Shown here piece after piece: positions 20,907 through 31,032 of a DNA stretch of 64,000 bases (its first letter is position 1; the number at the start of each line of letters is the position of its first letter). Made by a program: the position numbers and the translations under genes. Source of the DNA: Paraconiothyrium sp. Pb-2020 (lineage: Eukaryota > Ascomycota > Dothideomycetes > Pleosporales > Didymosphaeriaceae); the NCBI GenBank assembly GCA_022419385.1, contig JAJUBI010000001.1, positions 1,922,001 through 1,986,000 of the forward strand, read 5' to 3'. The notes under the pieces are model-generated. The model was not told the origin of the DNA, did no database searches, and saw only the letters and a program-made list of their open reading frames with translations.

Positions 20907-22801
20907 CATGAAGGCACCGGGGCCGTGATACGGCAGCTCGGTGGCTTCTCGATCATGGGTACAGTAACATTGTGCCTACGGTGCTAGCCTGATTGGGGGG
21001 GTGCTCCGCGTCCCGGCTTTCTAGAAGGATTCAGAGGGGCCCCTCGCAAGGGACGCTCCACAGTCCTTCCCGGCGGCGGTTGGGCATGGCGGCGCGGGGA
21101 TTGGGCTGGGTCGCGGTGCAGCGCTCCAGACGTCGCATGGCGGTTTGCAGGGTGTCGACAGCGCGCGTGTGGTCGCAGGCGTGGTGAGGCGGTACATGGA
21201 CGGTGGTGGTGGGTGTGGTGGTCCGGGGCACCGGGGATGTGACTGCAATGCAACAGGTGGTCCGGGCAAGGATGGGGTACCCACCCGGGGAAGGCGTGCG
21301 TGGAAGCTGGGGCGTGGCCAAGCGTGGTCAAGCATCCGCCGCAAGGTTTGTCGTCGCCATGAGCCGCGGACGCAATCTTGGACAATGTGCTTGGAGATTA
21401 CGCCCGCTGGATCCCTGCCGTGCTTCCTCCCGTGCACATCACGTTGCTCGTCAGAAAAAACACTCGGCGGGACAGCTGACCGCGTGCCTTGGCTAGCTTG
21501 TGCGAAGCTTGGTGCGGCGTGTGCGTGCCTCGGACACATAGCACCTCGGGATGCCCGCTTCAGGCGTGCAGAGTTGGTCCTTGGTGTGGAAGAAACATAC
21601 GTGTTTGCGTGCATAACCGCCTGCCGCATGGGCATCTCGTCGTCGAGGCGGCGCTTGATTGGCGTGTGTGTCCGCGGGCCGGGTGGTTGGATCGTTGCGG
21701 CAAGCTGCAAGTCCGCACAGCATGCCACATGCCTTTCTGGTCAGACGCGCTGAGCTGAAAGGCGCCTGAAGGAGCCTTTGCCATGATTTGCCAGCGGCGT
21801 TGTTGGCGCCGCCGCCGTCCATGGAGACCCCCTTGCCACCTGCGAGATCTGGAGAACCCTGCTCTGACTGGCCCTTCACCTCGCTCTGTTGTTACATCTG
21901 CGGCTTTCATGACTGCTCTCTGATTTCCGAGGTTGTTCCACCATGGCTCCACCCCTCCATGGGGAAATCATTAGTGCGCGTTAAGTTGCAATGGTGGGGG
22001 CTCGAACCTGCCCTTGACTCGGCGTGCAGGACCCCTTCCGGCATTGGCAACGGCACTCTGCTGCAACCCCTGGGGCTCTCCAACGCGCCGTCGTGCGCCT
22101 TGTCCACGCCCTCGACGCCGTTGCTCCAACGAGCGCATCCAGAAAAACAGCCATCACCGCAGAAATATGGTACAAACCCTTCGAGTCGTAGGATCGCGTA
22201 CCGCGCAAGGCCTAGATCTGGATTCGAAAAAAATTTGCTCCAGAGAGTCAGTTAGTATCTGCGTAGCCCGCCCTCTAGTATCCCGTGTGACTGGAACGGC
22301 GATGCTCCAAATTTGGATGCGGCTCTTCGTCGTCGCGGACCAAAACCATCTCGCAATGCTCCACTTGGATGCTCTAGGCCCCGGTTAGTCGTGTGCGAGT
22401 CAAGAGACTATTGAGAAAAAAAGACCACAACGGGACTTTGCCTCGACTGAACGTAGCGCTCCAGCTCCATCACACACGTATTGCTGACATTAGCATCTAC
22501 AGCACCTTCGTGGTCATTGCTGGCCGAAGCGAACCCATAGTGTTCCTGCGCATGACAGTATTTTTCCGCGGGTATGCAAGCACAGGTTGGCAGGACTCGA
22601 CATACTGCGCCATGTGGACTCTGAACAACTACGAGTAAGCTCTGCTATCGCTGCAGTTGATGGTCGTTGCGAGACCCCGAAGCTCTGGCCTGGGCGGGGT
22701 CCCCGCCATCACGTGCAGGCTTTCTCGCCCGGCCACACTTCTAGCGTGCTCCTCTCCGATAATGATACCGCTACCACCATCCGCACAACATTGACGACAC
22801 C
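20907..22801. other. Long intergenic region upstream of the hexose transporter
   Basis: Nearly 1.9 kb between two divergent genes. The part from 21000 to 22100 is GC-rich with many overlapping open frames on both strands, none domain-like; that pattern is expected of GC-rich non-coding DNA. It is a plausible large regulated promoter for a sugar transporter. No repeat unit or RNA gene recognised. Confidence 0.45.
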
Positions 22802-23158
22802 ATGTCGGTAAGACACCCAGCACTGTGGCACGTCGGTCGCTAATCGGAGCAGCCGCGACGGGAGACGGTTGTAGTCGAAGCGGACCCGCCAGCGTATCCC
22901 GCCGGCTACGGTGCAATTCATACCGTTGAAATACACCACTTTCACGGCTCCCGCGGCCCGCGCCGATCGTGCTCCCGAGCTTTCTTGGTCACGTCTCTTC
23001 TCCTGCTGATCACCTTGGCATTCAGTGTCATGTGTTTCGTGGCATGGAACTTCTACAATCTGTCCGAGTGTGAGAAAAACAGGCTGCCTTGGGAGAAGCC
23101 ATGCAAAGACTGGTTGGGCAAAGACTCGTTCTTCTGGGCATCTTCCAGGCACCATTGA
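22802..23158 (+). CDS. Small single-pass membrane protein, histidine-rich N-terminal part (unrecognised family)
   Basis: Reconstructed two-exon gene of 103 aa. Exon 1 is only 6 coding bases (22802-22807, Met-Ser) in the context CACCATGTCG; intron 22808-22852 (GTAAGA, branch-like GCTAAT, CAG) is 45 nt; exon 2 is 22853-23158. An in-frame stop lies upstream of the ATG, so the start is fixed. The protein reads: acidic/proline start (ETVVVEADPPAYP), a histidine cluster (IHTVEIHHFHG), basic residues (RGPRRSCSR), one transmembrane helix (AFLVTSLLLLITLAFSVMCF), and a C-terminal tail with two cysteines (SECEK, KPCKDW). Positive charges before the helix suggest N-terminus cytosolic. I do not recognise the family; it may be a fungal orphan. 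Confidence 0.6.
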
Positions 23159-23488
23159 TCCATTCAAGTACGAGGAATGCATCCAACCTTTTTAATTGGG
23201 TGTTACAGAATTCATCCGATCAATCAAACTCCATGGTATAAAGTTGGTGACAGCCCTAATGACTCTGAAATGTTCAACCGTGTTGAGACGCAAAAAGCTG
23301 TACATCTTGACACTGACACTTTGACCGATGTTTGTAACACGAAATATGATACGCGGTGCTCAAAAGGTCCAACTTTGTCAAATCTAATTCCAGCTATACC
23401 CAAAAGCTAACAATACAAAACAGGTGAATCTGGTATCAAAATCAAGTCGTAGCCCTCATCCAGACATGCCAAACGCCAAATGTCTCGT
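23159..23488. other. Intergenic, convergent 3' ends
   Basis: 330 AT-rich bases between the small membrane protein and the BYS1-like gene. Probably both 3' UTRs. A 77-codon frame here (23177-23410) is judged spurious. Confidence 0.5.
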
Positions 23489-24097
23489 CTAGTACTGGAT
23501 ACGGCCAGCAACGCTCCTCTTCGCACCTCCGCCAGAGCACAGAGTCATGGTGATGTCACCGCCAGTCTCTCCGGGTAGGCAGCTCTTGGTGGCCAAATCG
23601 TCGTTCCAGACGAAGTAGGCCTGAGCAGGGTCGTGCGTGTTGGGAGGCAGGCTGGCAACAGCACAAGTGCCACCGCTGGCCTCCAGGCGGATACCACCAT
23701 CGTAACCGGCGCAGTTGCCGCCATCGACACCGCCATCGGCGCCGAAGTTCACGCAGTCGATGAGCGAGGTGTCGTACCAGAGTGTGTCGGCGACCGAGTA
23801 CTCGAATTGGGTGATGCCGTGGGCCCACATAAGGTTGGGGTCCTTGGCAATCTTGAGCGACTGGTGACCTTGGAGGCCCTCGGACCAGGAGCCACCAGCA
23901 GGAATAGGGGTCTGAGCGTTGGTAGCCGTGCTCCTATTTCACCATTAGTTCTTTCCCGCCACGCTGATTTCAATATCAAAAGCTTACAGGACGGTGACGT
24001 CGTAACCACAGTGGTTGTTGATGATGGCGTTACCGGCCATGGCGGTGCAAACGAGGGTCTGGAGCGCGACGGCGCTGAAAAGGCTGCGGGAGAACAT
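23489..24097 (-). CDS. Secreted BYS1/antigenic thaumatin-like protein
   Basis: Two exons, 24097-23988 and 23933-23489 (intron 23987-23934), 184 aa. The N-terminus is a classical signal peptide (MFSRSLFSAVALQTLVCTAMA) followed at once by GNAIINNHCGYDVTV, the start of the mature domain in Blastomyces BYS1-type proteins. Later come PIPAGGSWSE, LKIAKDPN, QFEYSV, a Gly/Asp-rich cysteine loop (DCVNFGADGG) and CLPGETGG. The fold resembles a small thaumatin-like beta sandwich stabilised by disulphides. Members are secreted or cell-wall proteins; some are antigens or expressed during host contact, but the role here is unknown. It is not a cytolytic toxin by any motif I can see. Confidence 0.85.
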
Positions 24098-26465
24098 TGT
24101 TTCAAAGAGAGTGTATGAAGTGCAGGTGTGCAATGAGTGGACGACTAACCGGTAGTCAAGATTGGGTATGGACCAAAGAAGATGAGAAAGTTGCTGATGC
24201 TGATGCTAGTGGAGATTCGAAGAGCGGTGTCGATCGGCCATCTTATAATCAAGATGTTTTGTTAGGCATCCTGCCTCAAAAGAAACATCTGGACCAATCC
24301 GGGCCGCATCTGACATTCTTCAAGAATGAAACGACGACCGGGGTTCAAAGGCGTAGGAGGCGTAGTCTGCGCTCAGAAGGGTAGGTACATCATCCTGTCT
24401 TGTTGTTGGATGGAGTCCTGCGTGAGTCCTTTGTCAGGAGATTAGACATCCGAGCACTCCATACAAGACTCCGTCAAAGAAGTCATCAGGCTTGACAACA
24501 CCATAATACGAGGGCATTGTGGCTCACGTACAGACGGACAATGCAGCTCTGCTCATCATTGGTCGGTTTTGCTGACATGAAAGTGGCGCTGACTGTGCCA
24601 CACTCCGAAGTGTCAATGGTTGCGCCTGCTGAGTGGTTCGCGTGCATTTACAGGATGCGTAGTCCGTGGGGTCGATGCACCGCGCACGCATTCTTGGTCC
24701 GTCGTTTGAGGTGTTCCACAAATTTCCGGATTCCGAACGAGGACGATGGGGTAACTCAAGGGCCTTAAGCTTATAGGGAAGCGGCATTGTAATTGGCGAG
24801 AACACACATGCACGTGCACAATAGGATCGCGCAGCTGCTTTGAAACCACCTTTGTTTAAACTCCAGCGAACATAATGGTCGTGAAGTTGGCCGGTGCCCC
24901 ATATGAAACGAAGCCTTGGGGTGGGACCCTTCCCGCAGCAACTCTCTTGGGTATGTGTTCAAGCTCGGTTTGCCGACACTAAGGTCCATTCCTCCCAGGG
25001 CTCTGGTTTCTGTCTGAGAGATTAATGATAACTTCTCGCGGCGCATCGTATGTGAATGGCGCTGCTGTGCCGCGCCCGATCTGCAGTCAGAGCAGTGACA
25101 GGACACTGCACTAAAGATGCCTTGGAATTACTTTAGCCGGTTGAGGGCGAATGTACCTCGAAAGGGTCGCGCAGATATGATCTGCGCAAGCATTTCTCTT
25201 AGTTGCAAATGTGGGCCGTGCTGGTGAACGCTTTCAGGAGGATCCACGGCATGGGAGGATGCTCCGCCCGATAAAGTCAGCTTTGCCTACTCTGAGCACG
25301 GGAAGCCTTCATTCACACCTCTACTCTCGGTACTTCTGGGGATTAGTATAGCCAAGCCACTCATGGTAAGGCGTGCTCCGCATGTTGGGCGTGATTCTCG
25401 GGTCCGTTCTTGCAGAAGCCGTTCTCGGCTCGCACTTGGTTTGACGGCCAGAATCGTTCCGGGGAAGGGCATGCGAAGGAAGTTTGCCCTGGTGTGCTCG
25501 TTTCTCGAGTGCTGTACATTACGCCGCAGCAATTTCTTTTGCGCCAATAGGACTTGAAGCGGCCAATCGATACTCGATTGGGGTAAAGCACTGATAGTGC
25601 GCGTCACCCGAAAAGTGCTTCATGGCATGGCTCGTGAATGATCCATGTTCTTCTCAAAAACTCTATCATATCTAACAAGCGCAGAGTAACTTTGCTGCGT
25701 ACCTTCGGGGCCGACAACAAGACCTATTTGCATTTTTGCAAGGCGTGAGTTCCTATGTCTGCCTCGGAAGGGTGCTCAGACACCGGAGTAATGCACTGCG
25801 CCACTCCGTGGTATCGGATGGCCAGTGTCGGGACGCGCATGGTTTTTCCCGAACGCACCTGGGCATCGTCAAAACGATTAGCAGCTCTGAACTGAGCTTG
25901 AGACCATATGGAAATAGGGCAAGACATAGAAGGCCGAGGTATGTGTCGATGAAAACTTCCCTGGGTGCTAGAAATTATGATTGATGAGGGTGCAACGTAC
26001 CTGAGTGCTTCATAAGGTAGTAGCCGGTATTACATCAACCCATTTTCTTGAAATTTCCAAGAACCGTAACGTTACTACTGGACATTCTCCATTCTGACGA
26101 GACATATCACGACTTCATCTTTTGCCGATCGAGGTCGACGATGTGCATGGTAAGAACCTAAACGTGCAGGTGGTATCTATCGTGTACTTCAGGATGACAA
26201 GGGGCACTTGAAGGCTGTAACAGCACACTGATGTTACTTTTTGGTATAGTACGATGGTAGTAGAGTTGTTGAAGAGGACAAGCATGAGATGCTCGGCAAG
26301 AACTGCCCTCCACGTGTCTGTGCAGCTACCTAGGTACCTAGGTAGGTACCATACCCCACATGGGCACATTTCCACCCCACCTCTCGGCCCGCACCCTCCA
26401 AACCGCCAAACATCAACAACAGTTACCAGGTATCACGTCACACGAAGCCCACGTTGAGCACCACA
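24098..26465. other. 2.4-kb intergenic region
   Basis: Between the divergent BYS1-like and HIT genes. Open frames are short and without domain signals on both strands. The right end contains a perfect palindrome (listed separately). I see no transposon or RNA gene. Confidence 0.4.
26326..26345. repeat. Perfect 20-bp palindrome upstream of the HIT gene
   Basis: CTACCTAGGTACCTAGGTAG reads identically on both strands and is followed by another GGTACC-type half. It lies about 120 bases before the HIT start codon. It may be a binding site for a dimeric regulator, or merely a CCTAGG-type repeat common in fungal intergenic DNA. Confidence 0.6.
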
Positions 26466-26987
26466 ATGGCCTGTATCTTCTGCAAGATCATCAAGGGCAA
26501 GTCCAACACTAGCCCGATTCAATGGCTGCTAATTTGCCCTCGCAGGAGAGATCCCGTCCCTGAAGCTCTTCGAGTCGGAGAAGACGCTCGCTTTCCTCGA
26601 CATCGGACCTCTCTCTAGAGGCCACTCTGTACGCTCCCTTGGCCCTTCCACTGTTCTAGCTCCTAGCTTCATAGCCTCACAAGCTGACATATCTCCAAAT
26701 AGCTCATTATCCCAAAGCACCATGGCGCAAAGCTCCACGACATTCCCGACGACCAGCTTGCTGAAGTTCTCTCCGTAACGAAGAGGATTGCCGTGGCACA
26801 AGGCGTAGAGGACTACAACATCTTGCAGAACAACGGCAGGATTGCGCACCAGGAGGTTGATCATGTACATTTCCATCTGATCCCCAAGCCGAACAAGGAG
26901 GAAGGCCTTGGAATCGGGTGGCCGACGAAGCAGGCGGACAAGGGAGAGTTGCAGAAGCTGTTGGAGGAGATTAAGAGTAAGATGTGA
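26466..26987 (+). CDS. HNT1: HIT-family nucleotide hydrolase (Hint/Hnt1-like)
   Basis: Three exons: 26466-26496, 26546-26628 and 26703-26987; 132 aa. The protein is a complete single HIT domain: MACIFCKIIKGEIPS, FLDIGPLSRGHSLIIPK, and the catalytic histidine triad HVHFHLIPKP near residue 95. Hint-type enzymes hydrolyse adenosine 5'-phosphoramidates and aminoacyl-adenylates as homodimers. The CxxC near the N-terminus matches the zinc-binding pair found in many Hint proteins. Intron 1 (26497-26545) uses a GC donor (GCAAGT) with a good branch site (TGCTAAT) and CAG acceptor; the frame joins only this way. The 3' end faces the hydratase gene with a gap of about 110 bases. Confidence 0.93.
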
Positions 26988-27100
26988 GGCGGGGTTACGG
27001 CACAAGACAAAAGACACAACATGAGTAGATACTATGGAGACATGAGCAGCCTCGTGGAGTTGTTTTGTTGACATATTTTTGGGATAGTTTCTGGCTACAT

Positions 27101-28044
27101 TTAATGTCCCTTGAACGTCGGTTTTCTCTTCTCCCGGAAAGCTGCTAGAGCCTCGTCGCGATCCTTCGTCTTGACGACGAGCTCATAGGCTGCATTTTCT
27201 GCCTTCTCACCCAACGCGCATCCCTCTACCGCCGCTAAGGCGGCCGCGATAGCAATTGGCCCGCCCTCGCATATCTCCCTTGCAAGCCTAATGGCTTCTT
27301 CAAGCACCTTTTTCCGCGCAGCGCCTGCTGTCTGTACCTCTTCTTGCGTGATGTCTACCAACCTGTCGCACAGGCCTAGGAAGTATGCTTCTGGTCCGCC
27401 GACTCTTCGGCCTGTGAGTATCAAGTCTCGCGCTCGTCCTAGGCCAATCAAAGCAGGGAGGCGGTAGGTTCCTCCTGCTCCGGGGATAATGGCCAGGCGG
27501 GTTTCGGGGAGGGCGACGGTAGTATTGGCGGCGAAAACGCGCATGTGAGTTGTTAGGGCGAGCTCGAGGCCGCCACCGAACGCGGGCCCCGCAATCGCAG
27601 ATATGGTGGGGATAGGTAGCTGAGATATCGATTTCAAGGTGCCCCGGAGTGTTGTTAGGAAATTTGCTGTGCTTTGCGCTTATATTAGCATCAAGCTACT
27701 ACCAAGGCCGAGAAAGCTCACTCTTCTTGTGTAAATGTCGCGCGCTCCTTCAGGTCGGCGCCCGCGCAAAAACTTGTGTCTACATCGCTGGCTAATATGA
27801 GAGCTCGTGTTGCGCCCACTTCTCCTTCATTCTGTATGCTGTTGACTTGGTTTGCCAACTCCGCAAGTAGCTGGCGGGATATAGCATTGCGTGCAGCCGG
27901 GCGATTAAGTGACACAATGCGAATGCTGCCTGAGTGTGGTGCGGGAATGTTTGTAACATTAATGACGGGAGACGGTGCGGTCGAGTATGCGCAGCGCTGG
28001 ATTTGGCGCATGTGTAGCCGGAATACAGGCCTAAAGAGAGGCAT
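27101..28044 (-). CDS. Mitochondrial enoyl-CoA hydratase/isomerase (AUH, methylglutaconyl-CoA hydratase-like)
   Basis: Two exons, 28044-27722 and 27671-27101 (intron 27721-27672, phase 2), 297 aa. Crotonase-fold enzyme; the AUH type hydrates 3-methylglutaconyl-CoA in mitochondrial leucine breakdown. The N-terminus (MPLFRPVFRLHMRQIQRCAYS) is basic and acid-free, as expected of a mitochondrial presequence. Crotonase landmarks: LNRPAARNAIS, FCAGADLKERATF (oxyanion hole), GPAFGGGLELALTTHMRV (second oxyanion element and catalytic region), PETRLAIIPGAGGTYRLP, and the C-terminal FREKRKPTFKGH typical of AUH homologues. The intron uses the AG of AAAG, five bases before a second AG that would break frame. 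Substrate assignment follows the closest family pattern, not proof. Confidence 0.88.
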
Positions 28045-29146
28045 GATGGTGCATTTGCTCAGCTCTCTCCAGAACCAAACATACGCCTGCAAGAATGATA
28101 TTGTGATGAATACTTGCTCCAAGAGAGTCCGCGGGAGGAGTAACAACGATAGCGGTGCGGCTATCTGCGGTGTACGACTTGGTCGGACCGCGGCTTCTCC
28201 CTTCTTACTCTCGAAGCTATGACCACCTGATTCCCTTCCAAAGGTTGGTTCACCCTCACGTGACTCTCTACCATCTCACATGCGCTTGGATCACACCTTT
28301 TGACCCAGATTTTACATGCTCCAAGGACACAACAGTATCGAAATAGTAGTTCAGCTCGCCTACAAAACAGCTCCACTTTGGTACCAGTCATGGGAGCGGA
28401 GGACGCGGTCAAACATTGAAGCTAGAACAAGACGGCGTTGTTGAGTGAGTCCATCTCTGACGTGCACTTGAGCTAAGTCACAAGGCTTGCGATGGCTTAT
28501 GGACGACTTGGATCCTACACCGAAGTCTATATTTCTATACCACTAAGCCTGCTGAGTTGTTTTTAGTTTCTCTTTTTGTGAGCAATGGGAAAGCCGGGCC
28601 TGAGAGCAGTTAAATTCCTCAAACACGAAACCACCTTTGCAGGGTGGTTTTGGACTACGGATTGAAGATTCTGACCACACTTCGTCGTCCGGCTGGATCA
28701 AGGTATAAATTCATTGTATGACTCCGACTCACACACTCAGAACAACAAGTCAGAATGCCTAATAAAGTGAACCCCTTAAGCCATAACTGTCATCCGAACA
28801 GAATACCGCACGCTGCGAACACCGATCGTGCATGAAGCAATACATCTGCCCCCTAAAGGAGATGTAGCTCAGCTCCATTCGACAAAAGCACGCCTGTATA
28901 AGACTCATAATTGCCGCAAGGAAGAGCGAATTGTCCTATGAGAACTCTTTTCGAACTCCGATGGCCGACATCAGTACATTTTTAAGCTTGAGACTAAGGG
29001 GGCGTAGACCAGTTGAGGATTGTCCACGTGTATGTATACCCGCCGGATAAATTGCCACATGCTATTCTAAGCGCCAAGGACGAGTAGGTATCCCACTTAC
29101 CTTTGATCGTAAGGTTGGAACGGCATTGACGCGGGATTAGAGGGGA
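28045..29146. other. Intergenic, divergent promoter region
   Basis: About 1.1 kb between the hydratase and the PhyH gene. No domain-like frame is visible. The right end leads into a TATA element. Confidence 0.45.
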
Positions 29147-29154
29147 TATAAAAT
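29147..29154 (+). promoter_or_regulatory. TATA box of the PhyH-family gene
   Basis: TATAAAAT, preceded by a purine run, 137 bases upstream of the ATG at 29291. Position and sequence are consistent with a core promoter element. Confidence 0.55.
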
Positions 29155-29290
29155 CTCCGCATTTCCGTGGACCTGGTTGTATCGTTGCACAGACTCCGTT
29201 CCGTCTCCGTTCCAAGGTTCTTGACCCCGCCTGGCGAGCATTTCAACTTCTGCATTCAGTCTTGGTATTACTTGAAAAGCTGTTCAGACA

Positions 29291-30345
29291 ATGGGGCATG
29301 AACAGTATCAGTTGTCGCAGGAGCAGATCGACCATTTTCTTGAGCATGGCTGGATCAAATTGTCTGGCTGCTTCACGCGTGAGCAGTCTGCTGAGCTACA
29401 ATCACAGTTGTGGACACGGCTCGACATGGATCCGAATGATATGTCAACATGGTATGCGTACTTACTCCCCCTTTTGAATTTCAGTGTACCAATGTACGAA
29501 AAAGGGATACCAAGAACGAATCCGGCCGCGTCAATATGCCCATCCATAGATACTTTCCCGCCTCCTCCATTGCCCCCAAAGCATGGTTTAGCAACTGCCA
29601 ACTCCTTGGCGGCGAAGCCCGCGTGAACGACTCCGTCTCCAATTGGAAAGACTCCTTCATCGTCAATGTCGGCACACCTCAAGGCGCGGGGAAGTATGTC
29701 AAGCCGCAGAATCTAGAAAATTGGCATGTCGATGGGGACTTTTTTGTTCACTATCTCGATTCCCCTGAGCAGGCACTTCTCGTTATACCTCTCTGGTCTG
29801 ACATCGTACCCAATGGTGGCGGCACAATCATCTGTCCCGCCGGCATCCCGATCATTGCGAAACACCTGTATGACCATCCTGAGGGTGTATCACCGCGCAT
29901 GACGTCCCGGTATGATAACCCGGAGTTTAAGTCAGAAGGCACGGATTTGAGTTTTTACATCAACATTGCAAAGCAAATGCCCGACGAGGCTTTTGTCGAA
30001 GTCACGGGAGAGGTAGGCGACGTGTACCTCCTGCATCCGCTCATGCTACACAGTGCAAGCAACAATACGCTGCGGAAGGTGAGAGTCATTACGAATCCGC
30101 CTGTGAGTGTGAAGGAACCATTCAATCTCAACCGAGAGGATGGTCAGTATAGCATTGTGGAGCAGAAGACGCTGAAGGCGCTGGGCAGGGAGAAGCTCGA
30201 GGGCTGGAAGATCACTGCAGATAGGCAGAAGATTGTGCCAGACAGTGCGAAGGCGAAGGCAGAGATGAAGCGATTGGAGGAAGAGCGATTGGCGAATTTG
30301 AAGAGTGTGAAGGTCAAGGCAGTGGAGGTGGATCTGAAAGCTTGA
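29291..30345 (+). CDS. Phytanoyl-CoA dioxygenase (PhyH) family protein
   Basis: Two exons, 29291-29451 and 29505-30345; 333 aa. Non-haem Fe(II)/2-oxoglutarate oxygenase fold. The iron ligands can be placed: HxD in NWHVDGDFF and the distal His in LLHPLMLHSASNN, with the 2-oxoglutarate-binding Arg in LRKVRVITNPP. The N-terminal helix region (LSQEQIDHFLEHGWIKLSG) is typical of PhyH proteins. The C-terminus is a charged helix (AKAEMKRLEEERLANLK) without known role. There is no peroxisomal SKL-type ending, so it may be cytosolic and not a fatty-acid alpha-oxidase; fungal relatives often act in secondary metabolism or have unknown substrates. The true acceptor is the AG of AAAAAG; a better-looking TTTCAG 20 bases earlier would frameshift. 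Confidence 0.87.
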
Positions 30346-31032
30346 TTGCGAGACCAGGACGGCCCAGCCGGCTGACACACTTGCACACACGAAGGAGAGC
30401 ATGGAGGGTGTGTCGCGCCGGCCGTTGTGGGGAACGCGGAAGGCTAGCTCTTCACTGTCGGCTGCGCGATCTATTTCTGCTAGAACGGGAAGGTCCGTGA
30501 GAGTTGTTGGAATTACCGGGATGTACATGGATCTTCTGGGGAGTGCATGTGGTCAAGGGGGATTACCGGTGCTTTCCATAAGTTTTGTGCCTACTATGCC
30601 ATGGAAGAATAGGAGTAGAAGTGGAGTTCCTGGATTTCTATAGGTTGCATGACTATTGACCTATAGGTGGTTGGCTCTCCAACACTAATTAACATAATTC
30701 CATCACCATGTTGGGGGAGGCGAATGGATGAGATGCGGCGAAACATTACTTTTTGATAACCATGCTCTCGAACATACGATCAAGCAGGGGTGTATAACAG
30801 GATCTGCATGCATTGATGAATGTTTGTGATACCGGATAATCAACAATGTGGAGATGTTGACATAAACCTCAGCCCCATACCTCGCAGAACGTCCTCACTT
30901 CAAGTGGTTTGAATCGATTGCGATATAGTTAAATTTCCCACTCCGTTATAGGTCTTTTCATCTTCGAACGAAGAGTAATTTGATGCCAACAATGCTATGC
31001 ATTCGTTGACGTTACACTCTCACTTATCGAAG
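30346..31032. other. Intergenic, convergent 3' ends of PhyH and GH32 genes
   Basis: 687 bases, AT-rich in its second half. No coding or repeat signal beyond spurious short frames. Confidence 0.5.

Noticed and set aside
21021..21728. 235-codon minus-strand frame and overlapping frames on both strands
   Set aside because: GC-rich DNA produces long stop-free stretches in all frames; none shows a domain or start context.
21990..22020. B-box-like GGTTCGAGCC on the minus strand, possible tRNA
   Set aside because: The flanking bases cannot form the five-pair T stem and no acceptor stem or A box is found.
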